From Fredinandcohnia quinoae (GTDB taxonomy: Bacteria > Bacillota > Bacilli > Bacillales > Bacillaceae_L): a stretch of 64,000 nucleotides of DNA. The notes beneath the pieces are model-generated. The model ran no database searches. It had not been told where the DNA came from and saw only the letters and a program-made list of their open reading frames with translations. Below, piece after piece: positions 37,657-45,450 of the stretch (the stretch's first letter is position 1; each line of letters opens with the position of its first letter). The translations under genes and the position numbers were made by a program. The stretch lies in the NCBI RefSeq assembly GCF_022427965.1, contig NZ_JAKTTI010000006.1, positions 1 through 64,000 of the forward strand, in the 5' to 3' direction.

Positions 37657-37672
37657 GTTCTTAATAAAGAAT
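37657..37672. promoter_or_regulatory. SinR-like operator before the XRE gene
   Basis: ATTCTTTATTAAGAAC on the minus strand (GTTCTTAATAAAGAAT on plus). It follows an ATGATAAC string like the -10 regions of the two lasso promoters at a similar distance. Confidence 0.65.
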
Positions 37673-37741
37673 AGATTAATGTTATCATGGTTTGTCTATT
37701 TGAACAATAATATTTTTAAAAATATGTAAGATTGGGTATTA

Positions 37742-37757
37742 ATACTTAATAACGAAT
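37742..37757. promoter_or_regulatory. Degenerate SinR-like box
   Basis: ATACTTAATAACGAAT fits the 7-2-7 layout but both halves are imperfect. It lies just downstream of the zinc-ribbon gene stop. Confidence 0.3.
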
Positions 37758-37775
37758 GAGACTTACTAACTTATT

Positions 37776-37985
37776 TTATATATATTTTTCTATTTTAGAA
37801 TCGTAATCGATTTTATTCTCATAGTAATCCTTTATACCTTGATTAAAACCGGAATGATTCTTTTTTTCTACCTCACGTACTCTTACATCAGAAATATCAT
37901 GTTGACATATTGGACAAATCCATCTCCCAATATTACTAGCACTATACGATGGTCGATAGCAATTATCACATACTTTTTTATACAC
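37776..37985 (-). CDS. Small zinc-ribbon protein
   Basis: 69 residues from a GTG at 37985 with GAGG eight bases upstream; the longer frame to 38102 overlaps the preceding gene in full and lacks an SD. Two Cys pairs, CDNC and CPIC, about 23 residues apart, predict one zinc ribbon. The C-terminal half is charged. No family recognised. It overlaps no gene and follows the DUF5658 gene closely, probably in the same SinR-box transcript. Confidence 0.7.
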   Translation of the reverse strand: MYKKVCDNCYRPSYSASNIGRWICPICQHDISDVRVREVEKKNHSGFNQGIKDYYENKIDYDSKIEKYI

Positions 37986-38014
37986 AAGTGTCACCTCTCT
38001 AATAAGAAAATTTT

Positions 38015-38311
38015 TCAAATGAAGTAAATGATCCAAAATCCATGCAATATGAATATTGCAGTGTATATAATAGAAGTTAATGTCGCCAAAACCCTTACCC
38101 AACCTGTAGTAGGTAATTTATTCAACAAAATAAATCCACCCAATGTAATTGATAATGCAAATTTCATACCCATAAATAGAAGGGGATCTTTCTCGTAAAG
38201 ATAATTCATTAGTGGGTTTACTTCAGTTATTACTAAAAGCTGCAATCCAACATATGTGAAAATTCCGTCTAACAGATTTACAATTGCTAAATAAGAAAAT
38301 ATAACTTTCAT
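38015..38311 (-). CDS. DUF5658-like membrane protein
   Basis: 98 residues with three membrane helices and the motif NLLDGIFTYVGLQ ... EVNPLMNYL seen in the DUF5658 family. Function unknown. GAGG lies before the ATG, and a SinR-like box (38334-38349) stands just upstream, so it belongs to the putative SinR set. Confidence 0.8.
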   Translation of the reverse strand: MKVIFSYLAIVNLLDGIFTYVGLQLLVITEVNPLMNYLYEKDPLLFMGMKFALSITLGGFILLNKLPTTGWVRVLATLTSIIYTAIFILHGFWIIYFI

Positions 38312-38333
38312 AGCATCCTCACTCGCTCCATCT

Positions 38334-38349
38334 ATTCTTTATAACGAAT
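38334..38349. promoter_or_regulatory. SinR-like operator before the DUF5658 gene
   Basis: ATTCTTTATAACGAAT, nearly palindromic. On the minus strand a TTGATA lies just upstream, so the box may occupy the -35/-10 spacer as at the eps promoter; the -10 is weak. Confidence 0.6.
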
Positions 38350-38464
38350 TATTTATCAAAATAAATAAGCACAGATGTATGAATACCCGGCAATTTCTCC
38401 TTATGAATCGCTTTGAGTATAAGTTATTAGTACTAATTATGAAAAACATCAAAATAAGCCGTTT

Positions 38465-38480
38465 TTTCTTAATAAAGAAC
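38465..38480. promoter_or_regulatory. SinR-like operator between DUF5658 and sinR copy 2
   Basis: TTTCTTAATAAAGAAC: one perfect half, one with a single change. It lies in the middle of the divergent intergenic region (38312-38598), which holds no gene. Confidence 0.6.
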
Positions 38481-38528
38481 ACTTTTCTTTTATTTCCTCC
38501 TGATTCCTTTCATTTTCTTACTATTTTG

Positions 38529-38565
38529 TCATTTTATAAAGAACGAATTGTTCCTTATAATGAAC
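38529..38565. promoter_or_regulatory. SinR-like operators on the sinR copy-2 promoter
   Basis: GTTCCTTATAATGAAC (38550-38565) is a full box that contains a TATAAT (38556-38561), a likely plus-strand -10. A further AAAGAAC half lies at 38538-38544. This predicts autoregulation of the second sinR or its repression by the first. Confidence 0.65.
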
Positions 38566-38598
38566 ATATCGATTAGTTTTTTTATGAGGAGAAAGAGG

Positions 38599-38955
38599 AT
38601 GATAGGAGAGAGAATTAAATTACTACGGAGGAAAAAGAAATATTCGATTACGGAATTAGCAAAACGAGCTGGTGTTTCAAAATCCTATTTAAGTTATATT
38701 GAACGGGATGTTCAAAACAATCCTTCTCTTCAGTTCTTATCAAAAATTGCAGTGACATTAGATACAACCATTGAGTATTTGTTAGGCGGAGAAATGAATT
38801 CTAAAAGAACGGATGAATTATTGGACGGGGAATGGACAACTCTTTTGCAAAAGGCAATTGATGAAGGAATGAGTAAGGCTGATTTCAAGGAATATCAGGA
38901 TTATATCAAATTTAGAAATTGGAGAAACGCGAAGGAAGAATTCAATAATAAGTAA
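38599..38955 (+). CDS. SinR/SlrR-like regulator (copy 2)
   Basis: 118 residues from ATG 38599 with AGGAGAAAGAGG upstream; the frame from 38548 runs through the operator. The XRE domain is SinR-like and the recognition segment VSKSYLSYIERDVQNNPS is almost that of copy 1. The C-terminal helix pair (LDGEWTTLLQKAI, GMSKADFKEYQDY) is kept but diverged. It may form heteromers with copy 1, as SlrR does with SinR in B. subtilis, or bind the same boxes. Confidence 0.88.
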   Translation: MIGERIKLLRRKKKYSITELAKRAGVSKSYLSYIERDVQNNPSLQFLSKIAVTLDTTIEYLLGGEMNSKRTDELLDGEWTTLLQKAIDEGMSKADFKEYQDYIKFRNWRNAKEEFNNK

Positions 38956-38967
38956 CGGAGGATACAA

Positions 38968-39096
38968 ATGGGAATTGATTTGCTGGAGAAAAATCAATTA
39001 GATCAAGAGTGGATTCAACTAATAGTGGAAGCCCAAAAATTAGGTATACCAGTAAGTGAAATTCAGGATTTTTTTAAAAATAGTTCTAATTCATAG
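38968..39096 (+). CDS. SinI-like anti-repressor (copy 2)
   Basis: 42 residues with the SinI core LDQEWIQLIVEAQKLGI and a second helix (VSEIQDFF). ACGGAGG lies eight bases before the ATG, 12 bases after the sinR copy-2 stop. The gene order is sinR-sinI, the reverse of the first pair, so repressor and antagonist share one transcript here. It has no riboswitch. Confidence 0.9.
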   Translation: MGIDLLEKNQLDQEWIQLIVEAQKLGIPVSEIQDFFKNSSNS

Positions 39097-39102
39097 ATAT
39101 GC

Positions 39103-39140
39103 AAAGCTCCCCACTTATTTATATTGGGGAGCTTTTCTTT
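39103..39140 (+). terminator. Terminator after sinI copy 2
   Basis: AAAGCTCCCCA pairs with TGGGGAGCTTTT around an AT-rich loop and runs into CTTTCTTTT. Confidence 0.9.
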
Positions 39141-39216
39141 CTTTTGGTCCCAATTATTTTTGTGTATAAGAAAGAATACGATTGAAAACTCTAAGGACAA
39201 AGTGAGGTGGATTCAA

Positions 39217-39561
39217 TTGAGAATGATTGTCTTCATGTTAATAAGTGGTTTGTTTATTGTAATGAGTCCATATAATTTCGTGGAGAATGGGAACACAGTT
39301 ATTGCAGCTACGAAAAAGCCAGTTCCTGAATATGCAAAATGGGGCAAGCTTGCGATGAAAGAAACGCAAAATAAATATCCACAAGCACAAATAATCGATT
39401 ATTTACATATGGGGAGAGAAATAAATAATGGGAATACGACAGAAAGATTCAAGCTTTGGATCAGACAAGAAAAAATGGAGTTTGGTGTATTTGTAACGAT
39501 AACATTTGATACAAAGACAGAAAAAGTTGTAAAGATCATGATTATTGAAACCCCTAAGTAG
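39217..39561 (+). CDS. yqzG: YqzG-like secreted protein (DUF3889)
   Basis: 114 residues from a TTG with AGGTGG six bases before. A signal peptide is clear (MIVFMLISGLFIVM ... NTVIAATKKP), followed by a DUF3889-type domain (YAKWGKLAMKETQNKYP). B. subtilis YqzG lies beside tapA, so this gene marks the right edge of the island. Function unknown; exported. Confidence 0.82.
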   Translation: MRMIVFMLISGLFIVMSPYNFVENGNTVIAATKKPVPEYAKWGKLAMKETQNKYPQAQIIDYLHMGREINNGNTTERFKLWIRQEKMEFGVFVTITFDTKTEKVVKIMIIETPK

Positions 39562-39667
39562 TATCTACTCGAAAACAAATAGCAATTCGCAGTACTTGAC
39601 ACCTAAATGGGTACATAAAATTTGTTTTAATGTAAAAAATAGACCTTAAAGGAGGTGTTTGATTGCT

Positions 39668-40024
39668 ATGACAGGTTTTATAATGAAAATTATTCTCATG
39701 CCTTTAGTTGTGGCAATTTGTTCAGGTATCTTCGGTAATGTTGATTATGTATCTTGGTACCAACCGATTGTTGTTGGTTTAGTCTTAGCAATTGTCGGAC
39801 AGTTATTAGAAGTCATGATGTTAAGAAGAAGTACAACCTTTATGACTGATATTGTTGATTTTGTTTCTGCAGCATTGATTGTCTATTTTGTATCACAATA
39901 TCTTGATGGTGCATTTGTTACATTTTGGGGCGCAATGTTAACAGCACTTATCATTACGTTAATCGAAATTCCAGTTCACCGTTGGCTAGTGCGATCCGGA
40001 AGAGCTGAAAAGTCCCCTGCATAG
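39668..40024 (+). CDS. DUF2512 (YndM-like) membrane protein
   Basis: 118 residues with four membrane helices, matching the DUF2512 family. AAGGAGGTG precedes it; ATG 39668 is preferred, since TTG 39659 is too close to that SD. No known function. Confidence 0.82.
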   Translation: MTGFIMKIILMPLVVAICSGIFGNVDYVSWYQPIVVGLVLAIVGQLLEVMMLRRSTTFMTDIVDFVSAALIVYFVSQYLDGAFVTFWGAMLTALIITLIEIPVHRWLVRSGRAEKSPA

Positions 40025-40071
40025 TTTATAAGCTGAAGTGCCTTGTTCAAGGAACGTCGACTAAAAGCTAT

Positions 40072-40108
40072 AAAAAAATGACTCCTGCATTGTGCTTATG
40101 CAGGAGCT
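40072..40108 (-). terminator. Terminator after moaA (probably bidirectional)
   Basis: CTCCTGCAT and ATGCAGGAG form a nine-pair stem with a T-run on the minus strand after the moaA stop. On the plus strand it can also end the DUF2512 transcript. Confidence 0.88.
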
Positions 40109-40113
40109 TTATA

Positions 40114-41148
40114 TTAACCACCAATATATGACATCTCTATCTTATTTCGATTTTTTGCACTCGCTTCAGTCCGTTCGTCTGAATAACGGTCTGTTCTTCC
40201 TTGCCAAATAGATTGAAGCTTTTCATCGATTTCACTTTCTGATACATCCGAACGAACCAACTGACGCAAATCATGTCCACTTGTAGCAAATAAACAAGTG
40301 TATAACTTACCATCGGCAGAAATTCTTGCACGAGTACAGCTTGAACAGAACGATTCAGTTACTGATGAGATAAAACCAATTTCAGTATTAGTCCCAACAT
40401 AACGATAACGTTTTGCAACTTCACCAAAATATTCAGCATCGACAGGTTCAAGTGGCATTTCCTGATGTATCATATCATGGATAATCTTCTTTGGAACAAC
40501 TTGGTCAAAATTCCAGCCATTTGTTGTCCCTACATCCATAAATTCAATAAAACGTAAAGTGATTCCTTTCTCTTTGAAAAATCTGGCAACAGGCAGAATT
40601 TGTGAATCATTTACACCCTTCCGAACAACCATATTCATCTTGACGTGTAGACCTGCATCGACTGCAGCATTAATCCCAGATATGATTGGTTTAACCCCAA
40701 CAGATCGACCATTCATACTTTTGAAAATATCCTCTTCCATCGCATCAAGACTAATATTTACCCGTTGTAATCCAGCCGCTTTTAGCTGTTGTGCATATTT
40801 TGGTAAATAGACTCCATTTGTTGTTAAAGCAATATCCTCAATGCCTTCAATCCGATTTAATCGTTCAACTAGCTCTGGCATGTCTTTTCTTACTAATGGC
40901 TCACCACCAGTTAGGCGAATTTTTTTAACACCTAACTTAACAAAGCTTCTTGTTAATGATTCTATTTCTGAAAAGGATAATAGTTCCCCTTGCTTTAAAA
41001 ATTGATAATCGTCTCCGAATATTTCTTTTGGCATACAGTAAGAGCAACGGAAATTACATTGGTCAGTAACAGAGATTCGCAAATCACGTAGAGGACGATT
41101 TAACTGATCAACAATGATGTCTCTTTCATTTGTCATGTCTTTAGTCAC
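40114..41148 (-). CDS. moaA: GTP 3',8-cyclase, molybdenum cofactor biosynthesis
   Basis: 344-residue radical SAM enzyme making the first molybdopterin intermediate from GTP. Two cluster motifs are intact: CNFRCSYC near residue 32 and the C-terminal [18 protein letters not shown]. The GG C terminus required for activity is present (YIGG). No other moa gene is in the window. It stands alone behind an intergenic gap of 187 bases (41149-41335) without other genes. Confidence 0.96.
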   Translation of the reverse strand: MTKDMTNERDIIVDQLNRPLRDLRISVTDQCNFRCSYCMPKEIFGDDYQFLKQGELLSFSEIESLTRSFVKLGVKKIRLTGGEPLVRKDMPELVERLNRIEGIEDIALTTNGVYLPKYAQQLKAAGLQRVNISLDAMEEDIFKSMNGRSVGVKPIISGINAAVDAGLHVKMNMVVRKGVNDSQILPVARFFKEKGITLRFIEFMDVGTTNGWNFDQVVPKKIIHDMIHQEMPLEPVDAEYFGEVAKRYRYVGTNTEIGFISSVTESFCSSCTRARISADGKLYTCLFATSGHDLRQLVRSDVSESEIDEKLQSIWQGRTDRYSDERTEASAKNRNKIEMSYIGG

Positions 41149-41335
41149 TCCTATATTTTCAAGTACATCTTACTCTATCATACTAGTAAATTGTTGTGAA
41201 TAGCAACAAATTGGGTCTAAAAATGAGAATAGCAAAATTATTTTTATAAAGGTGGACAAACGCCCACTACAACTAGGTAATTGTAACATATTCATGTTAA
41301 TGTAGGCGAATTACAAATGTAGGAGGTAAGGAATA

Positions 41336-41554
41336 ATGTATAGACAAATGATGCGTCCACAAGGATATGGACACGGAAGGCCGCGAAGACCTTATTGGGG
41401 TGGGCCATTAATTGGCGGTTTATTAGGAGGACTTGTAGGAAGTACAATCTTCAATCCATATTTTTATGGCGGATATGGTGGATATGGCTACGGTTACGGA
41501 TATCCACCTCGTCCACCATATTACCCATATGGTGGATATGGATACTGGTATTAA
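41336..41554 (+). CDS. Gly/Tyr-rich small protein
   Basis: 72 residues: a basic N terminus, a central hydrophobic GGPLIGGLLGGLVGSTIF segment and a C terminus built of GGYGGYGYGYG and PPYYPYGGYGY repeats. TAGGAGGTAAGG lies before the ATG. The composition resembles small spore-coat or surface proteins of Bacillaceae, but no family was recognised. Confidence 0.75.
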   Translation: MYRQMMRPQGYGHGRPRRPYWGGPLIGGLLGGLVGSTIFNPYFYGGYGGYGYGYGYPPRPPYYPYGGYGYWY

Positions 41555-41620
41555 GAAACTTACAAATGCCTTGTCTAAGCACTCTAGCTAGACATTTATG
41601 CACAAAATATACTTTCTATC

Positions 41621-41646
41621 AAAAAAGCTGACCAAGGTCAGCTTTT
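41621..41646. terminator. Bidirectional terminator
   Basis: AAAAGCTGACC / GGTCAGCTTTT is a perfect stem between the convergent Gly/Tyr-rich gene and yqzE. Confidence 0.9.
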
Positions 41647-41648
41647 AA

Positions 41649-41837
41649 TTAATGTTTTCGACTTCTTTTTATTAAAAGCATTAATGCGATTGGCAAAATC
41701 CCAAACCATCTATTCGAAAAAGGGGCTTGTTCATCTTTACGTTGCTTTCGAGTTTGTTTCCTGATTTCCTTCGGTTTATCAATATAACTAACGAATTGTT
41801 GGGTAACATATTTTACATAATCATTGGTTTTCATCAT
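41649..41837 (-). CDS. yqzE: YqzE-family small protein
   Basis: 62 residues (MMKTNDYVKYVTQQFVSYID...), a basic linker then a short hydrophobic segment (FGILPIALMLLI). GAAGGTGGGATT stands before the ATG at 41837. In B. subtilis yqzE lies beside comGG, as here. Function unknown. Confidence 0.85.
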   Translation of the reverse strand: MMKTNDYVKYVTQQFVSYIDKPKEIRKQTRKQRKDEQAPFSNRWFGILPIALMLLIKRSRKH

Positions 41838-41850
41838 AATCCCACCTTCG

Positions 41851-42369
41851 TTAGTCATTATTTCCCCCTTTTTTAAAATCTAACCATTCAATAATTTCAT
41901 GAATAATCTGATCTATATTTTTAAAAGTCGTATCAACAATGAAATCTGCTTCTCGGTATAATGGCAGACGTTCATGAAAAAGTTGAATCGTTTTTTCCCT
42001 TTGCTGAACATCAAAAAGCGGACGCGTTGTATCATCCTTTAACCGTTCAAAAATGAGCTCAATCTCACAATGAAGATAGATGATCTTTCCATGTTGTTTC
42101 ATCCAATTCCTATTTTCAGCTTGAGTAATGATCCCACCACCCGTAGTTACGACTATATCGGTAGTAGGTAATTCTTTCAAAAATTCCTGTTCATATGCTC
42201 GGAACTTTTGCTCACCATGCTTTGAAAAAATTGCAGCAATTTTTTCTCCGACTTTTTGTTCAATATAATGATCCGTATCAATTACTTGAACATTAAGTGC
42301 TTCGGCTAATTTATCTCCAATCGAAGTCTTTCCTGCCCCCATAAAGCCAGTAATATATATTGCTTTCAT
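41851..42369 (-). CDS. aroK: Shikimate kinase
   Basis: 172 residues phosphorylating shikimate in aromatic amino acid synthesis. P-loop GFMGAGKTS, substrate motif DTDHYIE, TTGGGII, and the lid Arg in TRPLF are all present. Start at 42369 behind GGAGG. It lies between comGG and yqzE. Confidence 0.95.
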   Translation of the reverse strand: MKAIYITGFMGAGKTSIGDKLAEALNVQVIDTDHYIEQKVGEKIAAIFSKHGEQKFRAYEQEFLKELPTTDIVVTTGGGIITQAENRNWMKQHGKIIYLHCEIELIFERLKDDTTRPLFDVQQREKTIQLFHERLPLYREADFIVDTTFKNIDQIIHEIIEWLDFKKGGNND

Positions 42370-42472
42370 AATAGCCTCCAACAATAATTATATACAGTAG
42401 TATATATAAGATTGTACATCATCACAATGAATTTATTCTATTATGTATATTCGGAAATTTAAGTTCAAATGG

Positions 42473-42500
42473 GAAAGCACCTCCCTCAGAAGGTGCTTTC
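42473..42500 (-). terminator. Hairpin after comGG
   Basis: GAAAGCACCT / AGGTGCTTTC stem just past the comG operon. The T-run on the minus strand is weak, so termination may be partial. Confidence 0.6.
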
Positions 42501-42509
42501 TCCTCTTTT

Positions 42510-42899
42510 CTAATGATATTCATTCCATTTGGTAATTTTCTTTTCCACACCATCGTACTCAAACTGAGCTCTGTACCTTCGTGAATTTTTTGTACTACAA
42601 ATAATCATAACTTCCAAGGTTGTTTCAGATAGTGTAACTGCATTATATGAGACTGTTCCATTTGGATATTGAAATTCATTACTAATCGGATTACGCAGCT
42701 CATTAAGTCCACCAAGCTCTAACTGGACATCACCAACTCCCAATTGCATAAGATTTTCTAATACCATTAATTCCTCTGTTTCCTTGTAAAATCCCTTCTC
42801 AGTCAAATATATATTCACTTGAAACGTGAAAATAAGAAAAAATAGGAATGAAATAATGATTGTAACTGGTAAAATAAAACCTTTTTCATTATTCAACAT
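42510..42899 (-). CDS. comGG: Competence pseudopilus protein ComGG
   Basis: 129 residues with one N-terminal membrane segment (KGFILPVTIIISFLFFLIF). The weak prepilin-like start and last place in the operon identify ComGG, a minor pseudopilin-complex protein. Overlaps comGF by 11 bases. The sequence is poorly conserved, so the name rests largely on position. Confidence 0.88.
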   Translation of the reverse strand: MLNNEKGFILPVTIIISFLFFLIFTFQVNIYLTEKGFYKETEELMVLENLMQLGVGDVQLELGGLNELRNPISNEFQYPNGTVSYNAVTLSETTLEVMIICSTKNSRRYRAQFEYDGVEKKITKWNEYH

Positions 42900-43332
42900 A
42901 ATTTACCTCTATCTGCTTGAATGATGAGATATTTGTTTCAAAACGATCGCCATCATTCGACATTACCGAAATGATAATCGTATTATTTTTGCTATGAAAG
43001 GTAACACTATTTATTTTTTGAAGCAATAATTCGTGACCAGCACCATCTACTCTCCTTCTAATTTTATCCCCATACTTTTCATAAAGAATTGTTTGCCCAC
43101 CATGATTAGTAAATGTAACTGAATGATTGTTTTTATTAATTTTAACCTCGTTCGTTTCTCGTATTTCCATCTTGACCTGTTGAATAAAGACCTCCCATTC
43201 AAGCTTATTAAATTGTACATTTGTATTTTTCGAAATGACGTGAAGGAATGGGGATATGAACGATAGGATGACAAGTAAAACAGAAAAGGTTAAAAGCATT
43301 TCAATAAAGGTAAAGCCTTTATCCGATTTCAT
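42889..43332 (-). CDS. comGF: Competence minor pseudopilin ComGF
   Basis: 147 residues with a prepilin peptidase site (DKGFTFIEML) and hydrophobic helix. The internal start at 43332 gives the usual short leader MKSDKG; the frame to 43350 adds an unlikely extension. Part of the DNA-uptake pseudopilus. Confidence 0.9.
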   Translation of the reverse strand: MKSDKGFTFIEMLLTFSVLLVILSFISPFLHVISKNTNVQFNKLEWEVFIQQVKMEIRETNEVKINKNNHSVTFTNHGGQTILYEKYGDKIRRRVDGAGHELLLQKINSVTFHSKNNTIIISVMSNDGDRFETNISSFKQIEVNYVE

Positions 43333-43673
43333 TTTCCAGCATATCCACACCTTTCAACAATGCGATTTCGTTTATCCGTCCAGGATACACAAACTTCCCA
43401 TTTCTGAATATTTTCATTCAATTCCCTCATTAGCACGTAGCTATAATTTTCTTTCACAATAACCTCTTCTCCCACTTCAAACCAAGTATCTTGAAAAGCT
43501 TGAGCTAATTCTTCACTAAGGATTTTATTTCCGGTATTCATAATTTCAATATTTTTCCGTTCAATTAAAATAACCGTTAGCTTCGGTAAAAATACCGTAC
43601 AGAGTAGTAGCCAAATCGTAAGTGCGATTAACATCTCGAGCAATGTGAAACCTTTTTTACATTTTAGCAACAT
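43329..43673 (-). CDS. comGE: Competence minor pseudopilin ComGE
   Basis: 114 residues with the prepilin cleavage motif KKGFTLLEMLIAL. Overlaps both neighbours, which implies translational coupling. The name is given from order in the operon. Confidence 0.88.
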   Translation of the reverse strand: MLLKCKKGFTLLEMLIALTIWLLLCTVFLPKLTVILIERKNIEIMNTGNKILSEELAQAFQDTWFEVGEEVIVKENYSYVLMRELNENIQKWEVCVSWTDKRNRIVERCGYAGK

Positions 43674-44097
43674 AAAAACGCCCCTTTCCTAATAAAAAAG
43701 TAATTTTATAAATGGCATCTTTATATTTCACCCGAATTGTACCCGATTTCCGGATGTTCCCATTGGCATTAAAAGTTAAAGTCGTTCCAAGAGTTGCGTA
43801 ATCAATTTGAATCGATTCATCATACTCACGATCTAGAATAATTACGTTTCTCTTGCCACTCCTAATGTGATAGTTATGGTCATTTTCATTAAAAATAACA
43901 TTCACTTGCTCACTATGACTAATCGCATATTGCTGACTGTAGAATATATCATCTTGAAGCTGCTCAAGGAAAAAATCAATTTTTCTGGAATCATGAAGTG
44001 GTTTTAACTGAAGTATCACAATCGATGTAATGATCGTTAAGATTGAAAGTACGAGGAGGGATTCAATTAATGTAAAGCCTTTTTCATTATGGTTCAT
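43657..44097 (-). CDS. comGD: Competence minor pseudopilin ComGD
   Basis: 146 residues, prepilin motif EKGFTLIESLLVL followed by a membrane helix and a GspH-like domain. Overlaps comGC by 11 bases. Confidence 0.92.
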   Translation of the reverse strand: MNHNEKGFTLIESLLVLSILTIITSIVILQLKPLHDSRKIDFFLEQLQDDIFYSQQYAISHSEQVNVIFNENDHNYHIRSGKRNVIILDREYDESIQIDYATLGTTLTFNANGNIRKSGTIRVKYKDAIYKITFLLGKGRFYVAKM

Positions 44098-44395
44098 TCT
44101 TAGTAACTGTTACAGCCCCATTATTAATTGTAACGGTATCTCCATTCGGACATTTTGCATCTTCTGCTTTTAAATACTTTCCGTCAAATAAATCTGTAAT
44201 AGATGTAGGAAATTTTCCTGTTTCAATTTCATATGCTTGAGCCTGAGCTTCAACCATTTTCACATAAGCCTCACAGCCTTTATTATTTATTACAGAATTA
44301 TGCTTCGTTACATTTGGTATAGTGATTAAAAGTAGTATCGAGATCACCAGCAATACGATCATCATTTCTATTAGCGTGAAACCCTTTTGTCCCAT
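44087..44395 (-). CDS. comGC: Competence major pseudopilin ComGC
   Basis: 102 residues. QKGFTLIEMMIVLLV is the prepilin peptidase site and helix. Two Cys (GCEAY and KCPNG) match the intramolecular disulfide of ComGC. It forms the pseudopilus used to pull DNA through the wall. Confidence 0.95.
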   Translation of the reverse strand: MGQKGFTLIEMMIVLLVISILLLITIPNVTKHNSVINNKGCEAYVKMVEAQAQAYEIETGKFPTSITDLFDGKYLKAEDAKCPNGDTVTINNGAVTVTKNEP

Positions 44396-44409
44396 ATGAA
44401 TCTTCCTTT

Positions 44410-45450
44410 CTATATTCCATTTATTAATTGAAACATCGGGACCATAATTGCTGCATACATTAGCATAATAATGATTCCGATCATCGAAAATAATAGTGGT
44501 TGAACAACTGTCAGTAATTTAGTAACCTTTTCCTCGATTTGCTGTAGAATAAATTGGCTATAATGATGTAGCTCTTTGGCAACATTACCATTTGATTGGC
44601 CATGTGAAATAACCATTGCAAGGTCTTTCTCGTAAAAGTCCCGTGTTTGAATGATTAAGTCAAATCGTTCTCCCGCAAGTAATAATCGTTTCATTTCTTT
44701 TGCCTCTTCCTTAAAAAACTGCGAATGATTTTGTTGTTCAAACATTGATAAGGATTGATAAATTGATAGTCCGCCCTTTAAGAGGTTACTTAATTGAACA
44801 GAAAAAAAGTGTGAATTTAATAAGATTGTCAATCCTTTAATGATTGGGATTTTCAATATCATTTTCATTTTTGCTCCAGAGGTTAATCTCCTGAAGTAAA
44901 TGAGATAAAATAATAAACCACTGACAAAAAGAAATAAAATGATTAATAGGAAAGAATGATTGAGCGATGAGAGGTTAAACAAAAGTTCTGTGAGTATATT
45001 TTCTTGATAATTCATCGAGGAATATAAGCTTTGAAACTGTGGTAATAATATTTTTTCAATCATCATAAACATAAATCCAACAAAGACGAGTAAAAAAACT
45101 GGATATCTAACAATTTTTTTGAACTTTTCGGTATGTTGTAGTTTTTTTTGAAGCATTGAGCTGCCTTCAATTAGTGCAAATGAAATATCACCATGTTTTT
45201 CTGCAAAATATAAATAACCAAGGATATCTTTGTGAAAACCAATCGCTCCAAAAATATCATATAGTGAATCACCCTGTTTGCATTTCTCTAATACAAGTTC
45301 CACATCCTCCTGACATTTTTTCCGAAGCTGAATACTTAAGAACTGACTTGCTTGTACAAATGTATAGCCTTGATTCAGAAGTTCACCTAGCCGTTTTAAA
45401 AAAATTGTCTGTTCCTTAATTGTCCATTTATTACTCCTTGTCTTTTTCAT
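44410..45450 (-). CDS. comGB: Competence membrane platform protein ComGB
   Basis: 346 residues with two GspF-type domains and membrane helices near 110-130, 165-185 and at the C terminus. Platform for pseudopilus assembly. Overlaps comGA by 20 bases. Confidence 0.95.
   Translation of the reverse strand: MKKTRSNKWTIKEQTIFLKRLGELLNQGYTFVQASQFLSIQLRKKCQEDVELVLEKCKQGDSLYDIFGAIGFHKDILGYLYFAEKHGDISFALIEGSSMLQKKLQHTEKFKKIVRYPVFLLVFVGFMFMMIEKILLPQFQSLYSSMNYQENILTELLFNLSSLNHSFLLIILFLFVSGLLFYLIYFRRLTSGAKMKMILKIPIIKGLTILLNSHFFSVQLSNLLKGGLSIYQSLSMFEQQNHSQFFKEEAKEMKRLLLAGERFDLIIQTRDFYEKDLAMVISHGQSNGNVAKELHHYSQFILQQIEEKVTKLLTVVQPLLFSMIGIIIMLMYAAIMVPMFQLINGI

Noticed and set aside
37986-38102. N-terminal extension of the zinc-ribbon protein to 108 residues
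   Set aside because: The extension lies over the DUF5658 gene and has no SD; the GTG at 37985 has a good one.
38335-38478. Minus-strand GTG frame after GGAGG at about 38500
   Set aside because: Would be a 47-residue frame running through two operator boxes; composition looks random and it has no neighbour logic.
8604-39216. tapA, sipW or tasA genes expected at this synteny position
   Set aside because: All frames of the interval are explained by other genes; no signal peptidase W or camelysin/TasA-like protein was seen.
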